Shown: positions 12,774-25,940 of the stretch, one piece after another
Position numbering within the stretch: position 1 is the first letter of the stretch
Layout of the letters: each line of letters begins with the position of its first letter
Position numbers and translations under genes: made by a program
Notes under the pieces: generated by a model
Databases searched by the model: none
What the model saw: the letters and a program-made list of their open reading frames with translations, nothing else
What the model was told of the DNA's origin: nothing
Assembly (NCBI GenBank): GCA_964019055.1
Contig: OZ025218.1
Span: 9,988,170 to 10,052,169, forward strand
Reading direction: 5' to 3'
From: Anthopleura xanthogrammica
Taxonomy: Eukaryota; Cnidaria; Anthozoa; Actiniaria; Actiniidae
Length of the DNA stretch: 64,000 bases

Positions 12774-13045
12774 GTCAGGGCACAGCTCACCGTACAGATT
12801 GAACCCTGAAACAACCTCTGGGCTGATCTAAGTCAGGACACGGCTAACTCACAGATCGAATTGGAATTCAGATTGTTCTGTTTTGCTGAGGGAGAAAACT
12901 GACCAGAAAATCGAACCCGGAGAAAAGTTATCGAATCAAGGTAGAAAATCCTAACAAACTCTACTCACAGGCGATGCCATGTCCAAGAATCGATCCCCGA
13001 GACGTCAGAGATGAGAGGCGAATGGACAACTGCTACGTACGCCAC
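12774..13045 (-). mobile_element. tRNA-derived SINE, near full length
   Basis: Minus-strand copy with a tRNA-like head near 12990-13045 (B-box-like GGGGATCGATTC on the minus strand), the conserved body, and two tail units. The order head, body, tail matches the 27.4, 38.4 and 60.5 kb copies. Confidence 0.78.
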
Positions 13046-14869
13046 ACGACCAGTTCAGTCAAATTTGGTTTCAAGATCAGATCACAGGATAAGTAAATTA
13101 AATTCAGTTGTGAGAGAAGAGGAGAATCAATGACTGTGATATACAATCTTAACTCTTTAGCTTTCCGCGCTATTAGCGAACATAAGTAATAACTATAATG
13201 ATAATATAATGATATAATTTTATAATTATTTCTATATTATAATCTAATAACTTATTACGCACAAGTATCATGACGTAATGAACAAATGTACGGTAACAAA
13301 ATCTAATAAAATAATATATGTAAATAATATAAATACATCGAGATTGTCAGTTGTTTGTCTGAAAAGCAGCAGCTGTGAGGTGTGATCGCTTGGTTACGTG
13401 TAGACTACAATCTTTTGTCAAGATAACTCGGTTTCTTGATAAGTAAATCGAAACAGCTGAAGACAGCCGCGTTTTTCCCGCGCAATGATTTTGTTTTCTG
13501 TATATATACATATGTACATATGAAACTCATATGAAACTCTTTTAATGACTTTTTAGTGCAGTCTATTTTGTCTATAGAAACATTTGAAGAACAAGGAAAA
13601 TCGGTTCATAATTTTGAACTTCCGGCTCTTGGACTAAACTTTCTTAAAAATGGCGCGCAAAATTGCTGACGCATGCGCAGTTAACATTGTACACTGCTTT
13701 CTCTTGCTAGCTATCAAATGAATCTTGATATGAAAGACTGATGCTCCCACGAGCTACAACAAACTGCCTGTGTTGATTAAAATCAACTGATTTGATGGAT
13801 AATGTGGGTATTCCAGTCGCCTTTATCACTCGGCTTTGTTTTCCAATGTGCTTCCTTTTTGTTCAACCCATAATAAGAAATAGTAACGAGATAGCGTAAA
13901 TTGTGTTCATTTTCGAGTTTCTACACGGAAAACGTTCACTGCCCTTTCGAATAATACTCTGTTTAATGGCGGGAATTTTCGTCAAAATGTTAACTCATAT
14001 CAGTATTTGCGCAGCGCGGACGTTGGAATAAAATATATGCATAATTTTGCGCACAATATTGTCATTAAATATGATATGATATTAATTGAACAGAAACGTC
14101 AAAAATAATATTAAATTGGAGCCGCTAACAAAAGCTTATCTTGAATCTATCGGCCAATATTGCAGCAGGACACACGACTTTCCGCGCGCTATTTTTTTCA
14201 CAAACAAATCCTTTAGAGATAACGTTAAAATAGGAAGCTGAAGAAAGCTCTTTTAATTTTGAATTTACCCAACATTTTACCTTGAGGACAATAGACCAAA
14301 ACAGATCATAAAAAGAGGCTATACTCTCTCATTTTGGTTATTAAGATTAGAGGATTTGACCCCCTCAATACATCACCTCACCTGGCCGATAGTTTGGCAT
14401 ATATCGAATGGTGCTTTTTTTTTTCATTAATGAGTCTAGATTCCCCAAAAGCGGTCACGTTTCAGCTACTAACCAACTTCGATGAAAATAACCTTGTAGG
14501 ACTCAGTCTGAAGCCTTGCTAAGCGGGTTTAAAAAAATCCTATCAAACATAGCTATAGAAACCGGAACATTTTATCTTAGTACTCCGTGCTATGCCGTAG
14601 TTACTATCGGGCGTAAATTATCATGAGAGTCAAACAGGTGAAAATATACCCTTCAAACTATGCATGCTAAAATCAAAGCTGTCATTAGTTACAAGCGTGC
14701 GACAATGTCACATACATCTGTACATAGGGTATATTATAAGTTTGAAGTTTTCGGAAAGAAATGAATTTCAACAGTGTTTGAGTACTGGAGACTTGGATCT
14801 GACTATCATCAAAATTAGCTACCAATCTTACGACTGAAAAATATACCGAATAATGATTTTTACAGTGCA
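13046..14869. other. Non-coding stretch
   Basis: AT-rich, with a TA-rich segment at 13195-13345 and a short palindromic TATACATATGTACATATG run near 13505. No gene recognised. Confidence 0.45.
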
Positions 14870-15003
14870 TTAATGGACCTTTCTCAAAATTATTTTGGAT
14901 GCGAGGATACGTGAAAATGCAAAAGAAATAAGCTATATTCTCGAAGGACTTTGTATTTCCGTGTTAGCCTCGCATTTAAGATAATTTGGAGATGGGTCCA
15001 TTA
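14870..15003. mobile_element. Foldback MITE, ~133 bp
   Basis: Ends are inverted repeats: TAATGGACC at 14871 and GGTCCATTA at 14995-15003. Pairing continues inward for about 38 bp at roughly 80%, through a shared ATGCGAGG block. The flanks suit a TA or TTA duplication. Confidence 0.65.
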
Positions 15004-17251
15004 CTTAGATTGAACAATCCTTTCTTCGCCGCTTGGAAGACTTTAGTTTATTTTTTTTTACATTTAAAGTAATTAGTGGTTTAGTGTTAGTTTAGGTTGA
15101 ATTGAACAAACCTTAATTTTGCCAGATTCAAAAGTTATGACGTTGAAAGTAGGTCGGTAGAAATGCTGCACTTTACACAATGTTATACAGCGGAAAAAGC
15201 TTTTAGGCTCCGCTAAAGTAGGTCTATCTATAGTAGGCAAAGAATAAGCTCCCTTAATGGTTGTCTCTCATGTTTGTATGCATTGTCGTCCAGACTTCCT
15301 GCGCGCCTACCAACTCAATCCAATAAAATGTTGATTTAGAACTTTTGTATTCAAAAATCCGTTTTACTGCGAAGGTTTTAACAGTTTTAAGTTTGTTCAA
15401 TGTGTAAATATACCAGGTTTTGTTTAAAAAGCTTTGGTTTTTTCTTCCACCATGATTGCCGGATTTTTATGCGAGATGATAACTGAGGGAAAAAATTAAT
15501 GTGTTGTGTTTCGTGAGTTATCATAATTATTATTGAGCGTTGTTTTAAGATTTGGATTATCTATTCTAAGACTCGCTAATGTGGTAAAACAATGACAAAA
15601 TCCATGCCATAAAGTGAAGCTACAACGCGAGTTGATAATAGTTTTTCCTGCATAAAAAAATATTCATTTTTTTTCTTGATACGATAAGCCTATACTTTAG
15701 ATAGTTTATATCTTAGTGACTTCTCCAGTTTATTCATAGCTCAATAAATACTTCATACCTGTGGTATGGTTGGTTTCAAGACAAACTCATAATTCACTCA
15801 ATGAAAATTGTTTTCTAGAGAAGTCAATAATTATTCATACGGAGATAGTGTTTTTGTTTGAATCATGAATGGATAAATTAGCAGATAGTTACCTGTTGTT
15901 GTCACCGCGTGATGGCGTAGACAGTCCGATGCTCAACAAAATTTCTCTTTATTCCAGCTGTTTTCCAAGGCAAAAATAAGCTCTAAACGTCTGCAGGAGA
16001 TAAAAAAGCTTGTTTAAAATAAAAATAGAGAAATTATGTTTAAAGTTGCCACACTAAAGAACTTAACAAAATACTTTGATTCCTCGATTCAAGCCAGTTA
16101 AAATTGTCCTGTGTTAGTAAACTGACCTCATATCTTGAGAACTAATTCCAATTACGAAAAAATCTGCTTATTTTCATTTAAGAGATTTTCCCTTACCTAT
16201 AGTTTATGATTGGTTGTGTGCAATCACACCAAGGTAGCTCAAGCTAAGTAGTTACTTGTCGTGAAATCCTTTTCTAGACATACTCTTGATTCTTAAGGTG
16301 CTTATATCAGATTATGTAGCCGGACGTGTACTCGGCGAAAATCATATCACGGGAACTTTGTATATTTTAAAATTTTTGTTCAAACACTGACCTCGTCTCG
16401 TCTCGCGGTTCCTTTTAGTCACAATAGCTAGAATCATTTCCATATTTGGCTACCGCATTTAACATTTTAACCCAATGTTTGAAGAAATTCGGGGGGGGGG
16501 GGGGGGGGGGGATAGGGCTTGATTTTATGAGAACTGTGTGGGGTACCCAAGGAGTAATTGGTAATCTTAAAAATTTGCGCAAGTAGATTGACGACAAAAA
16601 AAAAACAAAAACGTGTAAATATATTCTAAAGTTATTTCAACATGAAATCCTATTTCTATAGTCCTCGGTAGCAGTTGTTAACCAAGAAAATTCAATTACT
16701 ACTATAATAAGGTTTTATTGTTTCTAACAGAGTGTTCAAAAGTTGGCAAATATAATAAAACATTACTGGTTTTAATTATCCATTAATATTAATGATCATA
16801 ATCAACAATAAAGCTCGTTAATTATTGGATTCAATTTTAGAGGTCTTAAAATTCTAAAAACAATGGCAAAAATGAAATAGAAGTTTCCTTGTGATCACGT
16901 GATTTTTTTTAGTCTGTTGTAGCTGTCACGTGATGTATCGAAGTATTTTATTTTCTTGTGGTAAAATCTTAACCCACTAATAAGTCAATGTTGTTGTTTT
17001 TTAATTAGAATTAATGTACTTTGTCAAGTTTTTTTTCAATTTTCGTCTATTTCAACCATTAATAGACATAACTTTTTTTATTAAGAGTTCCTACTTAACT
17101 ATCCTATTTACAAAACTTGATAAACCACATGTCATAAGCTGGCCACAAGGATTTGAAATACGAAAAAAATGCGAACAATTGGGTTTTTTTTTCCTGTTCT
17201 CATGCCTAAAATATTCGGAATGATAGACCTTTCCCAAATATTCGCTTGATC
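15004..17251. other. Non-coding stretch with a 21-G tract
   Basis: The notable feature is an uninterrupted 21-G run at 16491-16511. The minus-strand proline-rich frame over it is spurious. No gene recognised. Confidence 0.5.
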
Positions 17252-17367
17252 GAGTGACCACGAATTTAAACAATGACTCCAAGTCGAGGTTGGACTTGAT
17301 GAAATACAGTATAAACACAACAAGTCCAACCTCGACTTGGAGTCATTGTTTAAATTCGTGGTCACTC
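17252..17367. repeat. Perfect 47-bp inverted repeat with 22-bp spacer
   Basis: Arms 17252-17298 (begins GAGTGACCACGAATTTAAAC) and 17321-17367 are exact reverse complements over all 47 bases. They have no terminal similarity to the MITE families here and no obvious target duplication, so a recent inverted duplication is as likely as a transposon. Confidence 0.92.
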
Positions 17368-17690
17368 AGGCACATTCGAGAAAGTTCTATTGTAAATAAT
17401 TTTCGAAGTTTTTAATTCTGATTTCGTGTTTTTTTTTTCAAGTTTGAGTTCTCTGACGTAAATGAGAAGAGTATTTTTGAAGCTCAACTATACTTTGTGT
17501 AATAGTATTATGTTGTAAAACAATTTTATTTCTTATTATCTCCTATAAACGAGTGTTCTCTGGCGCCAAACTCCTTCTAATTCTGTTTGAATTATAGTCT
17601 ATTGTATCCATTGATTAAGAGAGCCAGACTGAAGGCGCAACAACAGCCTACGCTGAACAGCTTTTACTATTATTACGTAGTAGGATGTTA

Positions 17691-17974
17691 TACAGCTATT
17701 TCAAAAAACGTTGAATACTGAATACTGCATACTGAATAGTCGGTATTCCAAGACCGAAGGGCATTAATTGTGGGTCTCATTAATTTGAAATAAAAAGTAA
17801 ATATACAGCGATTTGCTCTCTATATGTATCTAGAATATTATTTCGGATGGAATGCACTAAAAATAAAATAAATAATAATTATTTATTTTACTTTAGACAA
17901 TATTACATGACCCAGAATGTATTTCGGTCTTGGAATGCACTATTCAGTATTCAACGTTTTTTGAAATAGCTGTA
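17691..17974. mobile_element. MITE, 284 bp, 34-bp perfect TIRs, TA duplication
   Basis: The first 34 bases (TACAGCTATTTCAAAAAACG...) and the last 34 are exact reverse complements. Looser complementarity continues inward (GGTATTCCAAGACCGAA against TTCGGTCTTGGAATGC). TA flanks both ends, typical of Tc1/mariner-type mobilisation. No coding capacity. Confidence 0.88.
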
Positions 17975-20137
17975 TATATATATATAAATACCCAACAAAG
18001 TGATACTACTAGAATTATTCATTTGAGTCTATTTTTGAATCAAGTTTTCCAAATAACGTAGAGTCTGAAAAGGAGTAAAGTAATTGATACAAGTACGCCG
18101 CATATTGCACGACAACTACTCGACCTTCAAGAAATTGCCTCGCGGTTTTTTATATTAATTAAGCAGCTAAAATTGTCAAACACAGCTTGAAATCGTAAAT
18201 AGTTAATCAATATTTTTGAGGGGAAAAAAACGTGACGTGAAAGCCTCTGAAGTCCGACCAATAAAATATGTCTAAAGCGGCCATCGTCGTCTGGCGTTGA
18301 TAAGAATTCTTCATATTAAGAACTTACCATAGGATTAACGCCTTCATTCACCAAATCTTCAATTGCTATCAAAAGTATATTTTACTTAGAGAGAAAAGTA
18401 CACAACAGTCCTCATTCAAAGAGAGCAACTTTCTTATGCGAGTAAAAGTTATGTATAGTTCCTTAATATCTTTTAAATAGATTTCAATCTTGACCAATCA
18501 AAGCGCGCGAAATCTGTTGACGACTTGTTTCCGTAGAAGCAACTTACATGTTCGTTAATAAATACGTGAGTTGAATCATGTTAGCCAAGGGTTAAATTAA
18601 AAAAAGGAATATATTTTGATTCGTGGCATATATAAATTGCTTGATTTAATTTAAAGCGATGATCAGTCGGTTAAAATGAATATAAATATTTCAAGAAAAG
18701 AAAAGAATACACTGGCTTTAGAAGGGTTTCTTCTCACCTAATTGAGCAATATGTTGATTTGTTTTCAGCACCAAATGGCGACGCAATGTTGCAAGCAAAA
18801 GATTGGTGTCAGAAGTGGGATGTCGGTCGGTCGACGAAAAGTACTCCAGGTTAAGTACTTGTAAAGACTATCAGTGTCACTACTCTTGTTATTGTCCTCT
18901 AATACTTCCTACAATCTAGAACTTAGAGCCCCTTGTCTATCCTACAAATACTGTTAAATCTCAAATCAAGCTTTCTTGCGTTTGTATCTGAGACCTTAGG
19001 GTTTCTCAGCTTCCGTTTTTGTCTCACAACTCATCACCTAACGGCAGAAGAAGGTCCAAGTTTTTCCTTAACCATTCATCATTAGCTTTTTGTATAGCTA
19101 ACATTATAATTGAAAAGAGAAATAAAAAAAAATTGTAGGATTTGTGGCACTATCCATTTCCAGAATCAGAATCTGGACCTTTCTTAGCTATTCATCATTG
19201 ATTGCAGCATTGTCGTTAGAAAAAACATACATTTATCAACACGACATCTGTTTATAAGCGAGAAAGATATAGAATTAGAGACGCCATGAGATTCTAGAAA
19301 AGAAAATCGTGCGAAATTTTAATATTTTTGCTATCCTTTTTATCAGCAACTGTATGCTGATAAGCACGTACAGAATCGGCCTGCTGGTTGTGCTGGGACT
19401 TCGAGGAAAAAGTCATCTTAAACTTTGTCATCTAATGTTCACAACTGAGAAATACTAGATGCAAAGTTCAAGAGAATTGCCTCAATAAAGCATTATTTTC
19501 TCACGTTTGACTTAGATGATCAGATATAGTGCTTGAATAAAGGATTATTTCCAGAAAAAAGGTACCTGCAACAAGTATAACAACTACAAAACAAAAATAA
19601 CTACTAATATTACTGCTAAAAATCGACTGTAAACTCCTATCACATGGCACCACACCACAATATGGATGACGTAAAATACTTCTATATATATATTTCATTA
19701 AGAGTGGATTTTTTTTCCCCAGTAGATGTTTAGACTATGAGATGGTATATTATCTAATCAAACATCCCTGATATATCACTGACAAGTCCACAAGCTAGAA
19801 TTAAAGGTTTCTAGTGAATAATGCGTCCATTATTATAGTCCTCAAGCGTCAATACAAGACCAGTTTTTTTTATAAACTAAAACTAGCCTTATCAACATGC
19901 TTTACTACAACAATTATGTAAACTATACAATTATAGAAAATGTACTCTTTTCTCCTATAAATATTAAATACTTTGTGTTGTGTTTATAAACTTAGATCTG
20001 GAATTGCGTTAGTCGCTAGACACAACAGTTTTGAAAGAATTGGAAAACAGAATAATTGGGATAAACAAGTGACTCTGGTTTAGTCCGCTTTCTTAATATC
20101 ACAAACAGAACGAACGTAGTACTTTCACTAGACAGTC
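17975..20137. other. Non-coding stretch with one exon-like segment
   Basis: Near 18770-18852 a T-rich run ending TTGTTTTCAG is followed by an open segment starting ATGGCGACGCAATG and then CCAG|GTTAAGT, which looks like a donor. The peptide would be about 25 residues and is not recognised. Nothing else is supported. Confidence 0.3.
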
Positions 20138-20310
20138 TTAAGGCCGATTCACACGGCACAATTTTTGCTTACAACTGTTGTGTACAAGAAAAACGTGGTA
20201 GCAAGTTGTAGAGTTGATTTACACGATGGGATTCGTGTTGTAAGAGTAGCGTAAGCAGTGTGCATGCGACAGTTGTAAGCAAATGTTGTACCTTGTAAAT
20301 CTGCCTTTAG
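20138..20310. mobile_element. Foldback MITE, TTAA-family member 2
   Basis: The left end TTAAGGCCGATTCACACGG pairs with a right end that reads CTAAAGGCAGATTTACAAGG on the other strand. Both continue to a shared TTTGCTTACAACTG about 30 bp in. The ends are clearly related to the 4996-5273 element, but the TTAA site is intact on one side only. Confidence 0.72.
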
Positions 20311-20977
20311 ATTTAGATACTAAGAGGTGCGCATGCGCGCGCGATCTCAAACTTAATGTTCGAAGTCAGTTCACATCTTTGTATAACTTTAAGTTTTCTC
20401 TTGTACCAAGAATAGGATGAGAATTATGAGATAGCAAACTGCAGTCGGCTCATATCCTATTGCAAATAAAAAACAAGTAAATCGACGAAAAACCAAACAA
20501 CAGGCAGAGAAATATAATTTAAAAAAAAGGTAATTAAAATTAATTGAGGATTCTACCGACTCTACGAGATCTGGAAGCGACGCCAGGGGCAAAATTATCG
20601 GTCGAAAAATGCATGAAAAATTGTTGCGGAAATCTTATAGAACGTGTCTTTCAAGGAAAGAAAAATGAGGAAACAGAGCGACTTGTCTGGCTGAATGAAG
20701 GCCATTTTTTACCCTACTAAAAACCGCTTTTATTAATTTCCTAGATTCTTTATTAAACCCTATCTTTCATGTTTACATTTCACTGGATAGTTTTGTTCAC
20801 AAGACACAAGGTTAGAAAATAATTAAAATGTTCTAATCTTTATAACTTTAATGATTTTCCAAGGTTAAAACTCACAGTCGACTTGAAGTATACTGTGGTT
20901 CAAAATGTGTGTGTTTGTGTATGATTTAAGATAGTGAACTGTACATAGAACGTAACTTATATAGTTTCATTTGTTAG
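20311..20977. other. Non-coding stretch
   Basis: A 67-codon minus frame (20389-20592) has no recognisable motif. Nothing else is supported. Confidence 0.4.
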
Positions 20978-21780
20978 CATCGCCAGAAATTCCGAACCAT
21001 TTTGGGCGGAGCTTATTATTCATGATTTTTACCCTGTCAATCAAGCAATTGTGTAGATCCGATTGTGATTGGGCTATTGTGAATGTGACAATTGAATGTT
21101 TACCTAGCTTTCCGGTTGCGATAATAATGTCGTCTCGACAAGAAAAAGGGTTTTATTCGGCATTAAATAGCACTTCCACAGTTGATATTTTACCCAAGAT
21201 TTTAAACAAGATTGAATAAACGGAATAAACAACTTTTAGAAGAGTTCAGTGTGAAAATGCGCTTCATCTTGTACTCTAAAGACAAGTTACATCTGAAGAT
21301 GGAGGCAGAAATGAAAGCCCGGTTTTAAAATGCTCTTAAACTTCACCTCGTAAAACCGAGACGAAAATTTAAATATTTCTTCTGAAATTTCGGGAAATGC
21401 TCAAGACACACTTACTCAATCGATTGGAAGTTCGGGAAGAAAAAAAAGGTTTGACTATTTTGAGCTGAGAGCCGAAGATGTGAGACCAGGTTCAGGTATT
21501 CTTATGATAATCCACTGTAATGGCTGACTATTATAGTCCTTGGCATTAAAATGTAATTACCGAGCTGAAAACTATCACCAACGGAATTAAATTGAGATCA
21601 AATGAAAGTTCAAATACACTTTAATGTTTTTGAGGTTCGGGCTGGCTTATTTATCCAGTTAAAATTAAAATATTTTACTTTATCGAAATTTCTCAATACT
21701 TTTCCCACCATATTTGAGCCCTGAATTTTCTAAGTATCATGACTTTAAATGCGCATGTCCGTTCGGAATTTCTGGCGATG
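20978..21780. mobile_element. Candidate non-autonomous DNA transposon, ~803 bp
   Basis: A perfect 20-bp inverted repeat, CATCGCCAGAAATTCCGAAC, bounds the segment at 20978-20997 and 21761-21780. The interior has no recognisable protein; an 82-codon frame near the left end is not convincing. Target duplications are unclear, so family and exact ends are uncertain. Confidence 0.6.
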
Positions 21781-23045
21781 GCGAGATCGTAAGATAAGTT
21801 TGTTTATTAGGAGTGATGTGAGTCGATGAGACAGAACGTTAGGGGAGCAGCAAATGATATAAATATGTTAGTAAATAGATATTTAGAATGTTCAGTGATA
21901 AAAAAGTTAGAATCTAAACTATAGTTGGAAAAATATGAAAAGTGTCCAAACGAGTAACGAAGAAAAATAGCGATAGACGAGGTAGATTAAATTTACCAAT
22001 GAAAAGATTTAGAAAAGAGAGAAAGGAAAAATAGGAATGAAAGAAGGAAAGTAGGAAAGAGAGAGAAAAGAGGAAGGAAAGAAAGAAAAAAGCAAAGAAA
22101 GTTGTAATCGTTTTAAAAGCATAAAAGCGTTACTTTCAAAACATTCAAAAACGCTTCAAGCGTCATTTCAACTTAGCCCCCTAGTATCTTCGATCTTGTT
22201 ACGGAGTAAAATAGCTTTACCTTCTAACATCAGATTCTCCCTTTTAAGGCTGTTTTTTTCTTGATTCGTGATCTGTGGCGACAAGTCTGTCTCTACCGGG
22301 CAAACTCCAGTTCTACATTGATGTAAGTCAACACTAAACACCAGCCTTACCACTATCGACAAAATTAATTTGCTGGCTGTAACTATATTTATATTGGGAA
22401 TTCAAATGTAAAACTAATAATTTGTTATTAAATCGCTCCTTGCAGATTTCTTATCATTTCAAACTCACGTTATAATTGTAAACTTTTGTTTTACTAAATT
22501 TTTTTATTCTAATCAGTTTGTTGTAACACGTAAGTGATTATGAGCGAAAAATCTAATTTTCCACGAGCTATTTAAATTGTTATATCTGGGCCTTTCTTAA
22601 TAGTCTAGAGAGTAAACAGACTTGAAAAAGAAAAAAATATTTTTTAATAAAAATGCTAATTTTTGCGCCTAAATTTGTCTTCATTAGTTTGGCGTTAAGT
22701 TGTGTCAGACAAGTCCAAGAATGAATCATTCAAAAAACTTCTTTGAGATTTCCTTTGTGGTGACCGATTCCATAATTTAATTTTACGAAAGGTATTATTA
22801 GCCAAACATTTCTTTTGGGTATTTTTTATAGGTACGAATTGTTTTAAAAGATTATTGTGATTTTACAAAATAACTTTCATAATATCGAATAGCGGTGGTT
22901 ATATAAGCGAACTCCTTTTTTTAGAAAATGTAAGATGGCCTTTTTCAGTTTCTTTTCAGTAGTTCTTTTGCAATTGCCGATTCGTCTGCCCCTTCAAAAA
23001 TGATCGTTACCACAGTTGTCAGCAACTTTACCGCCACCAGCATCT
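21781..23045. other. Non-coding stretch with a purine-rich tract
   Basis: A GAAAG/GGAAA-rich tract runs from about 22015 to 22105. A minus-strand frame at 22168-22362 has more protein-like composition (CRTGVCPVETDLSP, then a charged helical stretch) and a donor-like GAAG|GTAAAG. It could be an isolated exon but matches nothing I recognise. Confidence 0.35.
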
Positions 23046-23133
23046 TACTAATCATCATCATCATAATCATCAACACTATCATCATCAACATCACATGATC
23101 ATGACCATCATCATCATCATCATCATCATCAAC

Positions 23134-23164
<31 letters not shown>

Positions 23165-23201
23165 ACATCATCATCATCATCATCATCATCAACACCATCA
23201 A

Positions 23202-23239
<38 letters not shown>

Positions 23240-23269
23240 GATCACCATCATCATCATCAACACCATCAA

Positions 23270-23315
<46 letters not shown>

Positions 23316-23403
23316 CCATCATCATCATCAACACCATCAATCAATCATCATCATCATCATCATCAGTCATCATCATCATCATCATCATCATCAACACCAT
23401 CAA

Positions 23404-23441
<38 letters not shown>

Positions 23442-23471
23442 GATCACCATCATCATCATCAACACCATCAA

Positions 23472-23517
<46 letters not shown>

Positions 23518-23611
23518 CCATCATCATCATCAACACCATCAATCAATCATCATCATCATCATCATCAGTCATCATCATCATCATCATCACCATCATCATC
23601 AACACCATCAA

Positions 23612-23651
<40 letters not shown>

Positions 23652-23676
23652 CCATCATCATCATCAACACCATCAA

Positions 23677-23740
<64 letters not shown>

Positions 23741-23750
23741 ACACCATCAA

Positions 23751-23784
<34 letters not shown>

Positions 23785-23806
23785 CCATCATCATCAACAC
23801 CATCAA

Positions 23807-23844
<38 letters not shown>

Positions 23845-23874
23845 GATCACCATCATCATCATCAACACCATCAA

Positions 23875-23905
<31 letters not shown>

Positions 23906-23955
23906 TGATCACCATCATCATCATCAACACCATCAACCCATCATCATCATCTACA
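23046..23955. repeat. ATC/CAT trinucleotide microsatellite with higher-order units
   Basis: About 900 bp of (ATC)n is punctuated twelve times by a variant block CAACACCATCAAT(C/A)(C/A)ATC. A ~202-bp block recurs from about 23238 to 23440. The long Ser/His/Ile-only frames are a consequence of the 3-bp period and are not called. Confidence 0.97.
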
Positions 23956-24441
23956 ACACCAAAATGGTTATCAACATGTAACAGCACCAACATCAACTGC
24001 AACACTAATTACCTCGTAATTTATAGCTGAAAAGACTCCTCCACGAATCTATCACAAAAACCTTTGAAATGATAGCAGATAGAGGAAGAGGAACTATCAG
24101 CAGGCGATCATCTCATCACATATGAAAAACTATGGTTTTTGGGTTTCTTTTTAACCATCTTTTGAATAATTTATTACAAAAATTCGAATTGGCCTCTTTT
24201 GTTGTAACGCCAAATTAACAAGCTGGAAATTGAAGATATGTTTGTTGCCTTTGTACTATGATCGCTGGGATATAGATGAAGTAAAGGGAGACGCTACTCA
24301 CTCAAAACCTATTTTACTAGATCTGGAGACGTCATGGTCGTCATTTTGGAGAAATTTAGCAAAGCGTTTTCCATGGTGTTTAGTGTTGTTTGTTTTTCTT
24401 GTAAAATGACGTAAATGGCATGAAATATTGTTCTTGTCTTG
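23956..24441. other. Non-coding stretch
   Basis: Sequence between the ATC array and the GAAA-rich region. Nothing recognised. Confidence 0.4.
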
Positions 24442-24614
24442 TGGAAGGAAGAAAGAAAGAAAGAAAGAAAACAAGAGAAGAAAAGAGGCAAAAAAAAGAA
24501 AGTAAGATAAAAATAAAAAACGAAGGAAGGAAACTGCTGAAAGAATGAATGAAGGAATGAATGACAAAACTGATGAATGGATGAACAAGAGAAGAAAAGA
24601 AAAAACGAATTCTA

Positions 24615-24662
<48 letters not shown>

Positions 24663-24690
24663 AGGCAGGAAGGAAGGAAAGTCATTTTAA
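24442..24690. repeat. GAAA-type purine-rich repeats
   Basis: GAAA tetranucleotide runs occur at about 24450-24475 and 24616-24662, linked by GAAGGAATGA-like imperfect repeats. Frames on either strand are low-complexity Lys/Glu/Arg or Ser/Phe/Leu. Confidence 0.9.
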
Positions 24691-25940
24691 AAGTCAAGAG
24701 AAGAAAAAAGGGAATAAAGTAGAAACTTATTGGAAAAACAAAAGAAAAGAAAAGAAAAATAATGACTTTAGACCGCCTACCCAAACTAATTCAAAAGTTC
24801 AATTTAACATTGGCCTTGGTGATCAACCAACATTTAGTTCACTCACCGACATCAACTGTTCATCGATATTACATAAACCAGAGCATCTTTTCACTGACAT
24901 ATTTTTCTACTCTAAACCATCAGATCGCGTCGTAGATTGTATCACTTAGGTAGATTATACATCTTTGACACATAAAAGGTTTGATAGCCGACATCGCCAG
25001 TTCTTTTATTGGCGGTCTGAATCTTTCAAAATTGCGAAGGATTATGGGTATAAGCACGTGTTGTCTTTCTTAGAATGCTCGTGAAATAACTAATTCCGAA
25101 TGGAATATTAGAGGTAGATACCATTTATTGCCAAGTTAAGTTAATTATAAGGAGTGAAAGTTCACATGTTCATGGTTATTAGTATTTTTATAAAGAAATG
25201 CAATATCGATTTTGAATATTAAAAAATAAGCTTATTCTTTTTTCAAAAAAATTATGAATATATCCCGAATACCTTCACTTCATAGACTGAGTCATCATAG
25301 AATGTTTGCTTGTGGCAGTCTTCAAATGTTTTGTTTCAAAATCTATCAAGATAAATAATTTTACTTGAGAAGAAAAATTCCCATAAATTTGATTTCTTCG
25401 AGAGCATTAGTGATTCTCTTGAAGTTTAAAGCTCATTTATTTTGCAATGACGAAATGAAAAAATATGTCAAGACATTTATTGAAGTGTTTTGAAACTATT
25501 TTACTGCAGCTGGCTACAACTATATGTCTTTGCGAATTTGACTCCAAAATTCTTTACTAAAAACACCCAAAATTAAGAAGTTAAGTCTCCATCTCATTAC
25601 TTCATAACAATTAATTTTAACGAGTATTTTTCAATATGGTGCCAGAGTATTGCATTCTCTTGGTTAGCATATCAAATACCCTCTTAAAAAACGATGTATG
25701 ATTGTACTTTGAAATCTCTAAGATAAAGCTTTCGTACTTATTATCGTCAGGCGGTCATGCACGCAATTTTTTGTGGTTTACAGCTAGAAATATTTTTTTA
25801 TAAATTCATTGGCACATTCCTAGTTCAGAACTCAGAGGTGTCATGACTGATATGGATAGTTCATCCAATACTTACTGAGCACAAATACTCATAAATGATA
25901 AACTAAGCCTATGTAAAGCGTCCACAATTTGAATTACGTA
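24691..25940. other. Non-coding stretch
   Basis: No gene, RNA or transposon ends recognised. Confidence 0.45.

Noticed and set aside
23046..23955. CRISPR-like array
   Set aside because: Spaced variant blocks are interruptions in a trinucleotide repeat, with no unique spacers; the DNA is eukaryotic.
23238..24030. Ser/His/Ile-rich proteins in the ATC array
   Set aside because: Pure consequence of trinucleotide periodicity.
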